Source: Leucogyrophana mollusca (lineage: Eukaryota > Basidiomycota > Agaricomycetes > Boletales). Taken from it: a DNA stretch of 34,517 nucleotides. The position numbers and the translations under genes are program-made. Below the pieces are notes generated by a model. It worked only from the letters and a program-made list of their open reading frames with translations. It searched no databases and was not told where the DNA came from. Shown here one piece after another: positions 21,701-33,799 of this stretch (position 1 is the stretch's first letter; each line of letters opens with the position of its first letter). The stretch lies in NCBI GenBank assembly GCA_021014945.1, contig MU266391.1, positions 1-34,517 on the forward strand, read 5' to 3'.

Positions 21701-24420
21701 ATATACTAAGTTGCCTTTCCGCAACGCGTTCGTCAACCGCCCTCCAGAGTAGCCGTCAAAGGACGCCCGAGAATGATATCCATGATATATCGTCATCCAT
21801 ATCACAGCTAGCGAAGAGATTCAAAAACAATCGGCGTCCAGAGCAATCATAAGCGCTCACCAAACTCAAACAAGGCGACAGCCCAGTACGGCCCACTGAT
21901 CACTTGGTACCCATTTTCCGAATGATGATTGGGCAATCGGAGATTACAGATACTGCCCACTCCTGTGGCATATATGACCCCGTAGCAGGCGATAATTATA
22001 ACAAGTGATACCTTAAAGCGTATCATTGGGTGGCTTTCTGCCGGGTAAAAAAGAACGATTTCTTACCACATAAATGACAATCAAGACAACCTTCAGCTTC
22101 CTGTTATCGTGCCATAATACGAGGGTGCGGAGGAGCAATAGCACTGTCAGGGTGATTGAGTAGAGGTCGATTGAGGGAGGGACATGGCGAACTCTCGGTG
22201 ACAATCATAACCAAAACGGACGCCCCTGTCAAGACTCTGCTGAGGCTTCGCTAAAGATAATCAATTTACAGGAAAACGCACAACCGCCACCCTCATAAAA
22301 TCCCCAGCACTGGAGTAGAAGTTAGTCTATAGTGCTACGAGAGGGCATAAATGAAATACAGTTTGCATCGTCAAGTCAGGGAAAAGGGTTTCTGCAAGCC
22401 CAGTGCAGCTCAGTCGGTGCTAACCTTCCGCGAGAAATAGGGCGCACCATATATCAAACAGACCAAAGCTACAACTGGCAGATATCTTGTAGTGATGAAC
22501 AGAAAATGAAACCAATTCCAGGAGCATTTATTCCACATAACGCGGATCTGTGGATGGACTAAGTCGTTAGTAACACGCGAGGATCAAAGAGGTGGCCAAC
22601 CTCATCATCTAAAGTCAAAAGATATTCAAGCGTCTTCCCGTTTCGTTCCTTTGGGTGAGTGTTTATAGAGCGATACCCGGAAGTGACACACCCAAAGTGC
22701 AGCAGGGGCCACTGGCAGACATGAGAAAATGTCCTCCGGGTAAGAGCACAGGATACATACATCTGCAGTACTGTTGGTAGCAGACGGTGCGTAAAGCCCC
22801 CAGTGTCATACACCACAGAATAACATACCATAACGATTTGAAGGCGTTCTTGCAAAACCGGGTCGTCTGAAACAATGTTGCTCATGTTTTCACAGCGAGA
22901 TCCTCGAGGATACGCTCCCCACCGGGAGAACTCAGTATCTTTATACCCGCAAGCATAGTCGCCGAGCCACAAGTGGCAGGAGAGCCAAAAAAAAATCGCA
23001 AAGCTACCCCACAAAACACATGGCGGATGCTTTACGCCATCACAGGTCTAATACCGGGGCCGGAGGGCGAGGTAAGTAGCTGTCAGGTGGCAAAACCTGT
23101 GCGTATCGGCCTACTCACACATCGGTACCTAAGCAGGCATTAGAAACTTAGTAGCTTGAGTTAATGTCTACTCACATGTCGAAGGAAGATAGTGCCCGAT
23201 CTGAGACATTGTGTACGATGTGCGACGGAACGGCACCTTGAGAAAAGTTCCTGAGCAACCAGCATTATCGAATCAATGAAGGGCAAGGGGGAAAATGAAC
23301 GCATAAGGCAGAACCAGGCGTAGCACGCTGCGCAACCTTACGAAACTGGCTAAGTTCGTGGTGCCGATACTTAATGGACACAGAGTTCACGGAATCAGGT
23401 AATTTAATTCGCCCGACCCGCCTTCAACGAGTCAATTAGAACAACGGTGTCGATAGAAAAGGCGGGGGCATCCGAGACAAACAGGAGGACCTTTACATTT
23501 GATCAGGAATGGCACAAGACGTTTATCGTCAACGCTGGCCTTTGGTACCCTTGCTTAGCCACGCAGTAGCTGTTCGTCGAAGGCGGCGGCGATGTGAAGA
23601 CTTCTGGATACACCGTTCACGTCAATTTTTACAAAAGCCTGAAGGAGGCATCGGTACCTGAGTGAAAACCTCCGCAAAAGGAGCATTTCACCTGTCAGAC
23701 CTCGTTTGGTGCGTTACTTTGTAGTTACTTTGTCCGAGTCGCTGACTCGCAGGCCATGGATGCCCGGACAGTGACAGGTGGCAGATGACACAACGTTAGA
23801 GTTCAAGTGGTCCGAAACGGGTGCCTACCCACTAAAGTGCACGTGAGGGAAAAGGTTGCTGGAACCTACTGAGTCTCCCGAAAGGAGTGCACAAGCTCTC
23901 GAATGCCTGAAACGCCCGGCAGTTACACATTGACAGGCGCCCCCAAAAACCATGCGATACGATACTTTTATCAAAGCAGGAGCAATCGTCGATTAAGACT
24001 TAAGGTGTGTCGCAACCCCTGTACAACTGTGATGTCAAGCAACCTGCTGACACGAGTGTACCGCGCTGGATGTAAGCGCACCTCATTATAATCCCTTCAA
24101 CACTTTTCTGGAGTTCAGTTACCACTCCTCTTACCCTAGCTCCCTGCTTGCTTAAGCCCTCTCCATTGAAGATCTTCAATGCGACGTGAGCCTCCTTCAC
24201 GAAGCCATATGACCGTGAGTCGTGGACCCATCTACCAGAGCCTCTGTCCTTGCTATTGTCATTATGGAATTTTGTCCTTCGTGTACATACGATCTTTCTT
24301 CATGCGATATCTAGTGGAACTTGTATCAGCTGGACTTCAAGTTGCGCTCTAAATTATAAGTGGAAGAACAAGGGCCAGAGTTCGTAACTGGCACTTTGAA
24401 CAACTTGAACCTAATCCATC
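18761..24420. other. Gene-poor stretch of 5.7 kb
   Basis: Only short frames (under about 160 codons) on both strands, none with recognisable motifs, family pattern or a chain of splice sites. Base composition is near balanced, unlike the GC-rich genes at left. No reverse transcriptase, transposase, terminal repeat or satellite could be picked out by eye. It may be old degraded mobile DNA, but I cannot show it. Confidence 0.45.
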
Positions 24421-24750
24421 ATGCCGTCCAAGTTCGAGTCAAAGGCTCTGCCTCTTGGCGATACCCTTCGGGATCTTGCTCTGCTCCGTGTCTCCGACAT
24501 CGATCTGTTGGGTCTTCTTCCCAACGTTTCTTCTGCGAAGGATTAAGGTGTGGTGTTTTGGAGGGTAGCCTGGAGGTAGTATGGTGGCCTTTGGGTTGCC
24601 GGGTCGACAGTACCAGTGCTTGGGGCGATTGCAGGCGGCTGAGAAGGCCCAGCCTGAGACGATGGCAGACCGTTCGTCATTGCGAGAAAAAGCAAAGAGA
24701 AACCAGGCAGCTCGGAGGTCGGAAATTATGGCGGTTTGTATCTAACTTAG
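24421..24750 (+). pseudogene. Possible remnant of a small conserved basidiomycete gene
   Basis: ATG at 24421 opens a 41-codon frame (MPSKFESKALPLGDTLRDLA and on to LLPNVSSAKD) that resembles the start of a hypothetical protein family I remember vaguely from Agaricomycetes. It stops at TAA 24544-24546. About 100 bases on, another frame has a charged helical run (RLQAAEKAQPETMADRSSLR) ending near 24747. No splice pair links the two parts convincingly. Recognition is weak; this could be coincidence. Confidence 0.25.
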
Positions 24751-26067
24751 GAATATTGGAACGCGGGTGCAGTTGTACCCAGCCTGCAGGTTCAACTTGC
24801 AAAAGGTAATGTTGCAGCAGTGTATATCCGAGTTACAAGATTATATTCTATCGAGTCGTCGCAATCGGGAGGCTTTTCCGAGTCAACGATCATACCCCGG
24901 ACAATATCTTCACCAATATATCCTTGATGATGTCCCTCTCCCAAAGCTCTTCATCATCCGTGCCTTCCCCATCCTGAGCACCTCGCTTCTCCTTCTGACC
25001 GTGTCTCCTACTAAACAGCACCCCTCACAGCACTGTTCAATACCTCGTCCATCGGCGATTCGTGCACCCGCAGGCGATGCGACACCACCCTTGGAAAGAT
25101 GCGTGCGATATCGGCCTCCGAAACATCAAGCTCAGGGGTTTCTTCGTGTTCGTCCCACCCAACTCCATGGACATACTGGCATTCGAACGTGTATCTGTTG
25201 AAAGAGACAGAAGTGGCACAGCAACTCCGTTGGGCGTACGGTCAGACTCAAAGCTATCCCGGCTATACGCTCGTTCGGTCGTGCTGCTCGTCGGTCGTTG
25301 GGGCTCAAGTTAGTCCCACTCGGGCTCGGGTTCCTGCATCGCTCCACGCGAAAAAAATCAAGAATTCTCTACCACAGTTTCATGACCTAGGCATCTCCAA
25401 GCGTCGGCCAGACCATTGGCGCCGAAGGAATAAGAATTCCACCTGTTCTTCCTCCAACGCAAACCACTTGGAAATCCGAGTGCACTCAGACATCCCAATA
25501 CCAGAAAGGCAGCGAGGATCGCTAAGTGGTGTTTTCCAACAAATTCTCGATCGATTTATCGTTTTGAGAACGATTCACCGCACAGGTGTGGCACGACGGT
25601 GTTTTGTGGAAAGCCACGAACATGAAAATTACCAAGGGAGCTGGAAGAGACTAAATTGTGGCAGTGGTAGGTGCAAGCCACGGTGATCCACTATAACCGA
25701 ACTCGGACTGCTCTCAGCCAAGTTCGTATTTGCTTGCATTGATGTGATGGCTCCTTGCATGTGACCAAAGGTCAGAAGGTATGCGAAGCTGTCATTCATG
25801 AAGGGGTGGTTCGCTGTCTATAGCTAACATTAGTTCTTGGTTGTTCCACTGTCCACTCAGACCAGCCTTGCAAACTTCCGCCATCGAACCAAAACCAAAA
25901 CCCACATCTTGTGGAACCCAGCCGCAGGTCCCCTGACCAAGTTGTCCAACCTCGCTGTCGGCCATGTATTGACACGTCCAGTACCATCCAGTTATATGTT
26001 ATGATATCCGCGACCATTTGAATATCGATATCGATTAAACCCCTTCCTTACTTGCACTATTACAAGG
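24751..26067. other. Intergenic, nothing recognised
   Basis: Frames of 60-195 codons overlap on both strands (for example 25099-25686, +) without family-like content or consistent splice sites. The right end carries the 3' flank of the small secreted protein gene. Confidence 0.45.
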
Positions 26068-26850
26068 TCACAGAATAAGCACACCCCCAGCAATGACAGC
26101 AACAAGCCACATTGCTCCAGACGACGCCAAGGTCACGGCATCACCAGTACCGAGGGGGCTCCCTCCACCCCCACTGGAAGCAGCAGTTGTGGTGCTTGCA
26201 ACAGGGAGCGAGATGCTAGGAGGAGCCTCTGTCCCTGAAGTCGCCGTTGCACCCGAATATGACACCTAAAACCGATTAAGCAGTTAGTGCTGACGAACGA
26301 TGGCAAGGGATATCATCGGTTTACCGTGAGAGCAGGGATAGGATGGCCAGCTAAAAGACATTCGCTATAAAGCTCTGTTTCGCCACGATCAGCCATCGCG
26401 GTGGATTCATGATATTTGAGAGTCGAAGCTCGACGAACCATTGAGTAGGCCTTGTCCCCACGTAATCATTGCTGAGGTAGGGTCCTGAGCAACAATGCAG
26501 TCGATGCAGACTTCGGCTTCATTGCCGGTGATATCCGAACAACAAACATCCAGCGAGCATGTCTGGCGGCGAGAAAGGGTCGTCAGTGACTACTGGGCAA
26601 GGAGCGATTGCGCATTGTAATCACGTTGAGTGTAGTGACGGCGGCGTTGCAGGTCGATTGGCATTGGGAAGGAATGGAGCTTGGGTTGATGAGGTCGACG
26701 TTCCCGATGGACCGCTTATACCCTAGGAGGGAAATGACGGAAATCAGGCTCAAGTTCTTCGCCAGGGGGTGACTAGCTGCGTAGAATTCAAGGCCGCCTA
26801 CCGAGAGCAGATATAGCCAATGCGGATAACGCCAAAAGGTATGCGAGCAT
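26068..26850 (-). CDS. Secreted eight-cysteine protein with GPI-type tail
   Basis: Exons on the minus strand: 26850-26802, 26722-26625, 26562-26439, 26374-26325, 26265-26068. All four introns (59-79 bases) are GT...AG and keep the frame, giving 172 residues. Residues 1-17 are a signal peptide (MLAYLLALSALAISALG). The mature part has eight Cys at 37, 41, 51, 56, 57, 68, 71 and 96. After residue 108 comes a Ser/Thr/Gly-rich stalk (STTTAASSGGGGSP), then a terminal hydrophobic segment (AMWLVAVIAGGVLIL) typical of GPI attachment. So the protein is probably anchored at the plasma membrane or cell wall. The Cys count recalls CFEM proteins, but a CC pair replaces the usual CxC and the Asp context differs. 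Such small Cys-rich surface proteins are common in basidiomycetes and uncharacterised. Confidence 0.8.
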
Positions 26851-27949
26851 TGCGAAGCTAAATGACTATCGGTTCGGTAGAAGAGTGCCGCCTTTGAAAC
26901 TGGTGGGGACGGTTAACCCAGTGGGAACGTGCCTTCTCTCATGCTCATCCCTTGGTTGTCGGCTTTTGTACGCGGCGATTGACACATGAACAACAGCTGG
27001 CGCCCTCTGAACTGACCATAATTGATCCGGTTCCTGGCGAACGAGCACAACTTCCTCTTTCGACATCATGCATCAGTGTTCCAGGCCCTGAGTCACAGTG
27101 CCCCCAAGGGCGATTGATATCGGCTTTTTGGGGCCAGCGCTAATAGAGACATGGCGGCGTGCGATTGGGAAAACGACTATCCACGGGTCTGTGTGCCCCA
27201 GTGCACTGGGCGGCGTAGTTGGGTTGACCGGAAAGCTTCGAAGGTCCTTGGTGACTTCGGAACCGTCGAATCTGAGGGCCGTTCGGATTTGGAGGGAAGT
27301 GACCCGACGGGTGCATTGAGACTCGAGTAATACCTCGAGGTCGCGTTGTCATAGGGCGCATGAGGCCGGGCGTCTGTTGGACGTGTAGATCAGCGCCGGC
27401 GAGCCCTGGCGGGCAGATGAAGTGGTCGGTGGGAACCCGTCAATTAATATTGGGGTACCTAGGAGACCTGTGGGAGAACAGAAAGCTTTACCCTGGAGCT
27501 CCAGAAGCAAGTACCGATGGATTGTCTCCTTGCTTCAACGAGGCCTGTTTGATTATCGTGACCTACCACGCTGGTTCGTGGCGATGGCCGTGGGTGCCTT
27601 TGTGCCTTGTTTGACGTCCTATAGCTTGTACTGTGAGCTTCGCGCCCGTGGATGATCCAGCTTCAAACGTCCCAGGGGCTTTAAGTCAGATGCTCGGGAG
27701 GGCCGGCGGAGGAGGTGTTAAGCACACTTTTAAGAGTTGAGATCGTTGAGACAAGGGCACTCGGCAAATGCCGTGCAGTCTGAAGAAGTCAGTCCCACTT
27801 GGGATTGGTGAGATGATGACAAGAACCACGGACGCGTCGACGCGACGCGCCTATGAGTGTCCAAAAATGGGCGCTTACTTAAACAGATCTCTGAAAGACT
27901 CCTTTGTCTCCTCCATCTGCCTCCTAAACCTTTGATCATCTGTGCGAGG
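26851..27949. other. Divergent intergenic region
   Basis: Between the secreted protein gene (-) and the GTPase gene (+). Only short overlapping frames are seen on both strands. It should contain both promoters. No repeat or RNA gene seen. Confidence 0.5.
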
Positions 27950-30900
27950 ATGGAAGAACTCAAGAAAAAATACTCTTCTTTGGCGCCTCGGATTAATTGC
28001 GAGAATAAAGTGCAAGATGTTGCTATGACCGATTTATCCAATGATGCAACCAACCCGGTCCCCCAGGCCCTACTCGATTCGACTCGAGCCTATGCCTTTA
28101 TCCGCCAGGCGAACGCTGGTCTAATAAGGATCCTACAAGAGGCGTCAGACTTGGATCCAAAAATTAGTACGACCTGGACGGCGGACGCGCAGAAACTCGT
28201 TGAGTTCAAACCGGAACCAAGGAGGCTCGTGGTTATTGGCCGAACTGGGGCAGGCAAGAGTACCGCCATCACAGCTTTATGCGGACAACCTATCCTTGCG
28301 ACCGGAGCCGATGTAAGCTTTAACTTTGATTATTTGGGCATGCAGTGCAAGAAGGCTAACCGGTGCATCGAATGCAGGGGTATGATAATGAATTCTGTGT
28401 GGTCATATCTTAATCTGAGGTGGTGTATAGTGCTTGTACGTCTGCTCCGACAGAGATTTCATATGAAGCTCTGCCTGGTGGTTCTTGTCGAGCTATTGTC
28501 AAGTTCACGTCGAAAGAGTCCTGGACAAAGGTGAGGCTGAAACAAAATCAAGGAACGCTGCCCTCATGGATCCTTTGACGGTTCATCAGCATCTTCTGAA
28601 CTTGTTAGACGACCTGTGAGTTTCGGATACGGCGATATAATCAAGTAATTCACGCAAGCTTACTTTTGACCGTTGCCGATGGACAGCGCAGCATCGTCGA
28701 GCAGTAGTCAGGACACAGGTCCAGCTTCGGACGCTTGGGAAATCCTCACTCAGGGAAGTTCTCTCAAACTTTCTGTTTAAAGCTTCTGAATCATTGACGA
28801 TTTGCATTCCACCCACAGGTGTATCCCCAGTAAGCAGGGTGCTAGTATGGCTGGTGGCTCATGATCTCTCATCTCGCTCGTCTCGCTTTTAGCCTACGTA
28901 GAGCCCCAAGTACTTCTCACATTCAGCTGGAAAACCTTTTGAACGACGAAGCCGTCAGAGCATTGCTTGGAGCAGAGATAGCAATTGGACCCTGCAGACC
29001 TGCAGAGCTTGAGGCTCGGGTACGTGCATCCATCTGCCCCTTGTCGCTTTTGCGAAGTTCACACGCGGACATCTACCAGCTCCGACACTATGTCACCTCA
29101 CGCGTGCATGTTGCTGGTGTGCCCGCAGTATGTCTTATTTCTGGGTTCACCCATCCCTCTGCTAAAGGTTTTCTATAGCACTGGCACCTTGTAGAACTAG
29201 TCAAAGTATATGGCGCCTTCGAAGCTCTTGCCTCGGGTGCAGTAACACTTGTGGATGTGCCAGGCTACGGAGATGCAAATAAGACCAGGACAGAGCGGAC
29301 TCAAGAATATCTGAGGAATGCGGACCAAATAGCTCTTGTTGCAGATATAAAGAGGGCTGTCGATGACACGGTATGGACTTCTAGCATCTCCTCATGGTCC
29401 GTAATTGTTACTTATGTGCGGTGGACGCTGGCCAGACCACACGAGAATATCTGCGAACATTGTACGTTGTGTATCGGTCTCGCTGTCATCACTTCCACCC
29501 TGACATCCGGTTCCATTGCAAGTATACACCGCCTCATTGGGATTGATGGACGGAAAGGGTCGCTTATGGTTCTTCTGACTGGTTCAGATGTACGTGGGGT
29601 GTTTCCGACCTGCGTACTCTCCTGGGCTTGAGGCCCTGACTTAATCTTTTATCGCAGAACCCCATCAGCGAAAAACAGGTTCATCGGATGACTGAAAAGC
29701 AGCGTTCGGTCGTACAAGGATGGGAAGCGGTATGTCTTCCCCTTCGGCGCTCTTGCGCTTGCACTACATAATGCTTTTTCCCTCATCACAGGAAGAGGAC
29801 GAGCTCATGGCCGAGCAAGCCAATCTCAGAGCGGCCAGAGCTTGGCTCTCGGGTGCTCTCGAAAACGACCAAACTGACGCCAAATTGAAGCAGAATATGA
29901 AGGATGACATTTTTCAGATTTGCAAAAGGGTATTTCTCCCGCTTTCCTTTCTCTGGTTGTCTTCTCCCTCGATTATCTGACTATATATCATATTGGCAGG
30001 AAGATGAGATTAGCAAGTCGCTAGTAGCGTTAACTTCTACGAAATATTCTTACGTGGCAGTATGTACAACCCCGGCGCCTTTACCGAAGCCGCCTCAATG
30101 CATTGACATTCTTCTTCAGCAACAACGCTCGAGTGGAGTAGCAGAAGATTTGCAACAGCTCTATCAGTCTATTTACAGGAGCATCGCCGGCCCACGGGTG
30201 GGTTTTCGGATCGTTGTTCAGTGATTTGAGGGCTGACGATCTGCATAGAATCAGAAAAATAAATGCACCTCGCTGCCCATATTTTGCATAGGAAGCACCG
30301 ACTTTCTCAGGCTCTCTCATCTTGATAATATGCAACCAATGGTCTTCCGGGACATCAACGATGTATGTATATCTGTGTCGCGGTTCCGTCTGCTGCTAAA
30401 TGAAGCCTTTACATGGCCAGACGGGTATACCACGCCTCCGTCAACATATTGCCAATACAGGCCACCGGCAAGCATTCACGGAGATCAAAGCGCACTTGAC
30501 CAACGCGCGCGCGCTCCTGAGCGAGGTTCAAGCATTTTATAAATCATGCCAGAAGAAGGACAAGAGGCTTGCAATCTACGAAAGGTTTGCAGCGAATCAA
30601 TTTAGAGGCCTTCAGGTGGTAAGTCGATGAGACTGCGTATACTTGCACCAAGGGCCTAATGCTCTCCCGCGCGGTGAATAGCAAGTCAACCAAGTCCTCA
30701 GAACAACTTTGGGCGGTATTTATGACCAGGTGGCAGAACTGGAGAAAGCTCTCAGGGAAATGGCTCTGGAGGTGAGGCGTCATCAGGTGCCAGGCCCAGT
30801 CTTCATGAAATTGATAACCCTCTCCCCCAAGTCCGCCAAAACCAGCCTTGGTATCGTCACCGACCTTGGCGAAACCCAGAAATTCAATACGTACAGCGCG

Positions 30901-31979
30901 ATCATGCGTCGACAAGGCGAATGGAAGGATGTGGACCTTAACCGTGACCTTTCGCAAGACATGTTCAATGCCGATGTTGCTCAGTACGTCTTTTTGTGTT
31001 TTTCGTGTTCCGGAGCTTCTATCGACGCTTTTGCAGGCTGTGGAATGCTGTCTTCAATCAGTTTATAGGATCACAGCTCAGGACTCTTGTTTCCGTAAGT
31101 TACATCCTGCTAGAGCTATAACTGATGTTCATTTTTTCGTCACACAAGGAAATCGACCAGCTGTTCGAGAAAGCTATCAAAGCAATTGGTGGGTTTCCTC
31201 GAAACATCATCAGTGTGACTGATATCGACTGGTCCTCTCTACGTGCGATTAGTTAATCGTTCTAAAAACCTGAAAACAATCCGGGTACAAATCTTATCTG
31301 CAAGCGAGCTCATCGATGCGCACACTTCGCTTGACGTTGCCCGGAAAGAGTTCGTAAGATATATCAACAAGATGCAGAGGTGTGTCGCGTGTTCTTCAGT
31401 TGTTGCTATGACCGTTGACCAGGCCATTGGCAGGAGTTTTGGCGGAACATTCGGAGGAATTTTGGTTCAAGAGCTACTGCCGCATTACGAGAGTGTTTCT
31501 GGGCAACGGGGAAAGGGTATGTTTCAGCGGATGAAGGTAAGTCACTGCCCTGCTTGTCGGCAGCTTTGCCTTAACCTTTACTCAAACCACATAGGATATC
31601 AATTCGCAGCAGTTTCAGCCCCAGAACGCGCAGGTTCTGTACAACAGGACAGTTGACCGCGTCGTCCAATCAATCCAAACAGCTATCGCGGACGGAGAAC
31701 AGTGCTTTGACGATGCGTTGAAGAGGCTTTACATCTCGTTTAACAGATCCCTTGTTTGTGAGTCGCATGCTCAGCTTGCCAAGTGCCGTTCCCTGTGAAC
31801 TCACTGTGTGAATCTACAACTCAACAGGCGTTCAGGGGAACTCTGCGCTAGAAGAACTGAGGAAACAGCGCAGGGTCCCAGAGATGCTCGCTTTTATCAA
31901 CCAATGCACAGCAGAGGGGGAGGCCGTAGCGAAGATCGTCGACCACCATTTGGACGTCAATACGATTGTGGTCGAGTGA
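27950..31979 (+). CDS. SLIP-GC-like large P-loop GTPase
   Basis: Dynamin-superfamily-like GTPase resembling vertebrate nuclear GTPase SLIP-GC (NUGGC); fungal members are uncharacterised. Exons: 27950-28312, 28420-28530, 28590-28615, 28687-28774, 28819-28829, 28893-29019, 29080-29127, 29179-29370, 29436-29461, 29523-29589, 29658-29729, 29792-29929, 30000-30059, 30120-30197, 30249-30362, 30421-30618, 30682-30771, 30832-30983, 31037-31094, 31149-31188, 31253-31536, 31595-31757, 31828-31979. The frame stays open for 885 residues. Walker A/G1 is GRTGAGKS (97-104), G3 is DVPGYGD (284-290), and a G4-like TGSD lies at 350-353 where NKxD is usual. The rest is helical, with FNTYSAIMRRQGEWK and LNRDLSQDMF as family-like blocks. 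Exon 5 is 11 bases. The joins at 28312/28420 and 28774/28819 are the least certain; the start could be ATG 28025. Confidence 0.8.
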
Positions 31980-33718
31980 GTTGCAGGTTTTACGAGAGGT
32001 TATATTTACTATAACATACTGTGTTGCGTTAATGTTCGCCCGTGGTCTAGCTATTGTAGCGTGTAACGATAATAATTTTCTTTGTAGTTTGGAAGCTTAG
32101 ATACCTGGAGACCGTTGGCAGCCTAATGTGACCCAGAACCTGGTGGAAATATCGCACTGCTGCTACCAATGTTCGTGGCTCGTGATTTAGGACTTGGATC
32201 CGCTTGGAGACTCGACGAAGGGAACTTCGTCCCGTGTCTCAGGTGGCATAAGTGGTGAGATGGGCATGTTTCGATTTAGCCAGCCCAGCTGCGGCTGAGC
32301 GAGACTCGGTCATGCTGATTAATGGGCCCACGTTTCGATCGATGGCAATAAATATCTTCGACGCCCTGGGTTCTGGCGGCTGGATGAGTTATACATAGAG
32401 TCAATGAAGAATCCCAGCGAGGCCAGGAGGAGTGTTTCCCTGCTGGCGGTCGCAGCCACGACAGATCAACCAATCGTACAAGTGTACTGCGTCTCGATCC
32501 ACAGCCATTCGAAAAGGTCCCCGGCAGGTTGGTGGGGGCAGCAGGGATGCGCCTCGTCGTATCCTACATAGACAAGTTCATCACTCACTAGTCGGCGGCA
32601 CCACTACCACTCCAGGCTGGAAGGACGCTTGGTCACGAATTTGTAGTCGTCGTTGTAGGCTATTACCATGCCGTCGACGCGAAGGTCGACTTCCACTTGA
32701 GCCTGGCGTATGATTGAAGCAGACGGCGATTCAGCTGTTCGAAGGCATTGGTGGAATGATTCCGGGACGCGTGCATCTGCGGTCCAGCTCTGATGACGGA
32801 TACTTGGGCTTGTTGAGCTCAATGGTGTCACGGAGATCGTACAAACCATCCCCGGTAAAGTGGCAGTGCTTTACTTACAGGTGGGAGTTTGGCAACAAGA
32901 AGGGAAAATCGAACTCTAATTTCAATCATGGTGGAAGCGCCGACTCCCAATCTCTCGAAAGCTCATGGGACTTTGGGAGCGCCCCTACGCCCCGGAGAGC
33001 GCGATTTGTAACCGGGACCATATGATAACTGCTTTCATTTCATTTCCCTTTTCCCGTATGGTCAAGGCTCAACGCAAGGCTGTTCCAGATCAAAGTGGGG
33101 TGATGACTTCGACGCGCTTGGTAAGTACACACACCGCTGGAGACGCGGGTCGAAAGCGGAGGATCACCGAGATGTGCGGGCTTGTTCAGCACAATGCCGT
33201 TGCCAGTGAGAATTTTACTGCTAGCTTTGGTTTCCAACCCTCACAAAGACCGATACACAGCTGTGCTTGCTTTGGCTTACCATAGCAGTTTCTGCAGCGG
33301 AGGGCATGATCCACGAGAGGTTGCTGAGAATGAAATATTGTTGCAGCTCAACAAGCTCTCGCAGAGCGTGAAACCGTAATTTTGCATTGTCGCGTTCAGC
33401 TGGTACTGGTCCCTCTTCATGGGTGCTATTTCCGCCTCAATGTTCCAGGTGAGATTGCTAGTATGCCATTGAGTACGGGTATCGCCACATCATTATGATC
33501 ACCCTAATGGCACGGCCTACTGATTGAGGTTTATTTCATGAATTACCACATCGGTATCGCCTCGCAGACCCCGCCGATGCAGTTCACATCGAGATCTACT
33601 GGGAAGGTCGGCACTCGTCGTCCTTTGCGCCGCTTGTAGCTAACTTTTAGTCTTCCACAGCCTACTATCCGCCACAGCTTCGAGGGATTATGTGTCAACA
33701 CCACAAAACCCTCATCCC
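31980..33718. other. Intergenic, no gene recognised
   Basis: Frames of 60-106 codons occur on both strands. A few pieces look protein-like, for example WYWSLFMGAISASMFQ at about 33401-33448, bounded by AG before and GT after. I could not assemble a consistent gene or name a family. The stretch may hold gene fragments and the promoter of quinone synthetase copy 2. Confidence 0.45.
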
Positions 33719-33725
33719 TATAAAA
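33719..33725 (+). promoter_or_regulatory. TATA box of quinone synthetase copy 2
   Basis: TATAAAA 131 bases before the start codon at 33850. It matches the position of the element before copy 1, although the sequence around it has diverged. Confidence 0.65.
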
Positions 33726-33799
33726 GCTACCACCGGGTCAACAACTCCCCCTCATCAATTGGTTCCCCTAGAGCATTCATCCATCAACTAGACCAGCAT

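Noticed and set aside
28313..28589. Apparent frameshifts in the GTPase gene
   Set aside because: Both vanish with introns 28313-28419 and 28531-28589, which have GT...AG ends and restore the frame of the family-like blocks.
31381..31423. Possible 43-base intron in the GTPase gene
   Set aside because: Removing it would shift the frame, whereas reading through keeps the frame into the FGGTFGGILVQELLPHYE block.
32714..33025. 103-codon frame and its antisense (32604-32849) as a dehydrogenase fragment
   Set aside because: A few residues recall a zinc alcohol dehydrogenase, which would fit the pathway, but no glycine motif or zinc-ligand pattern could be found.
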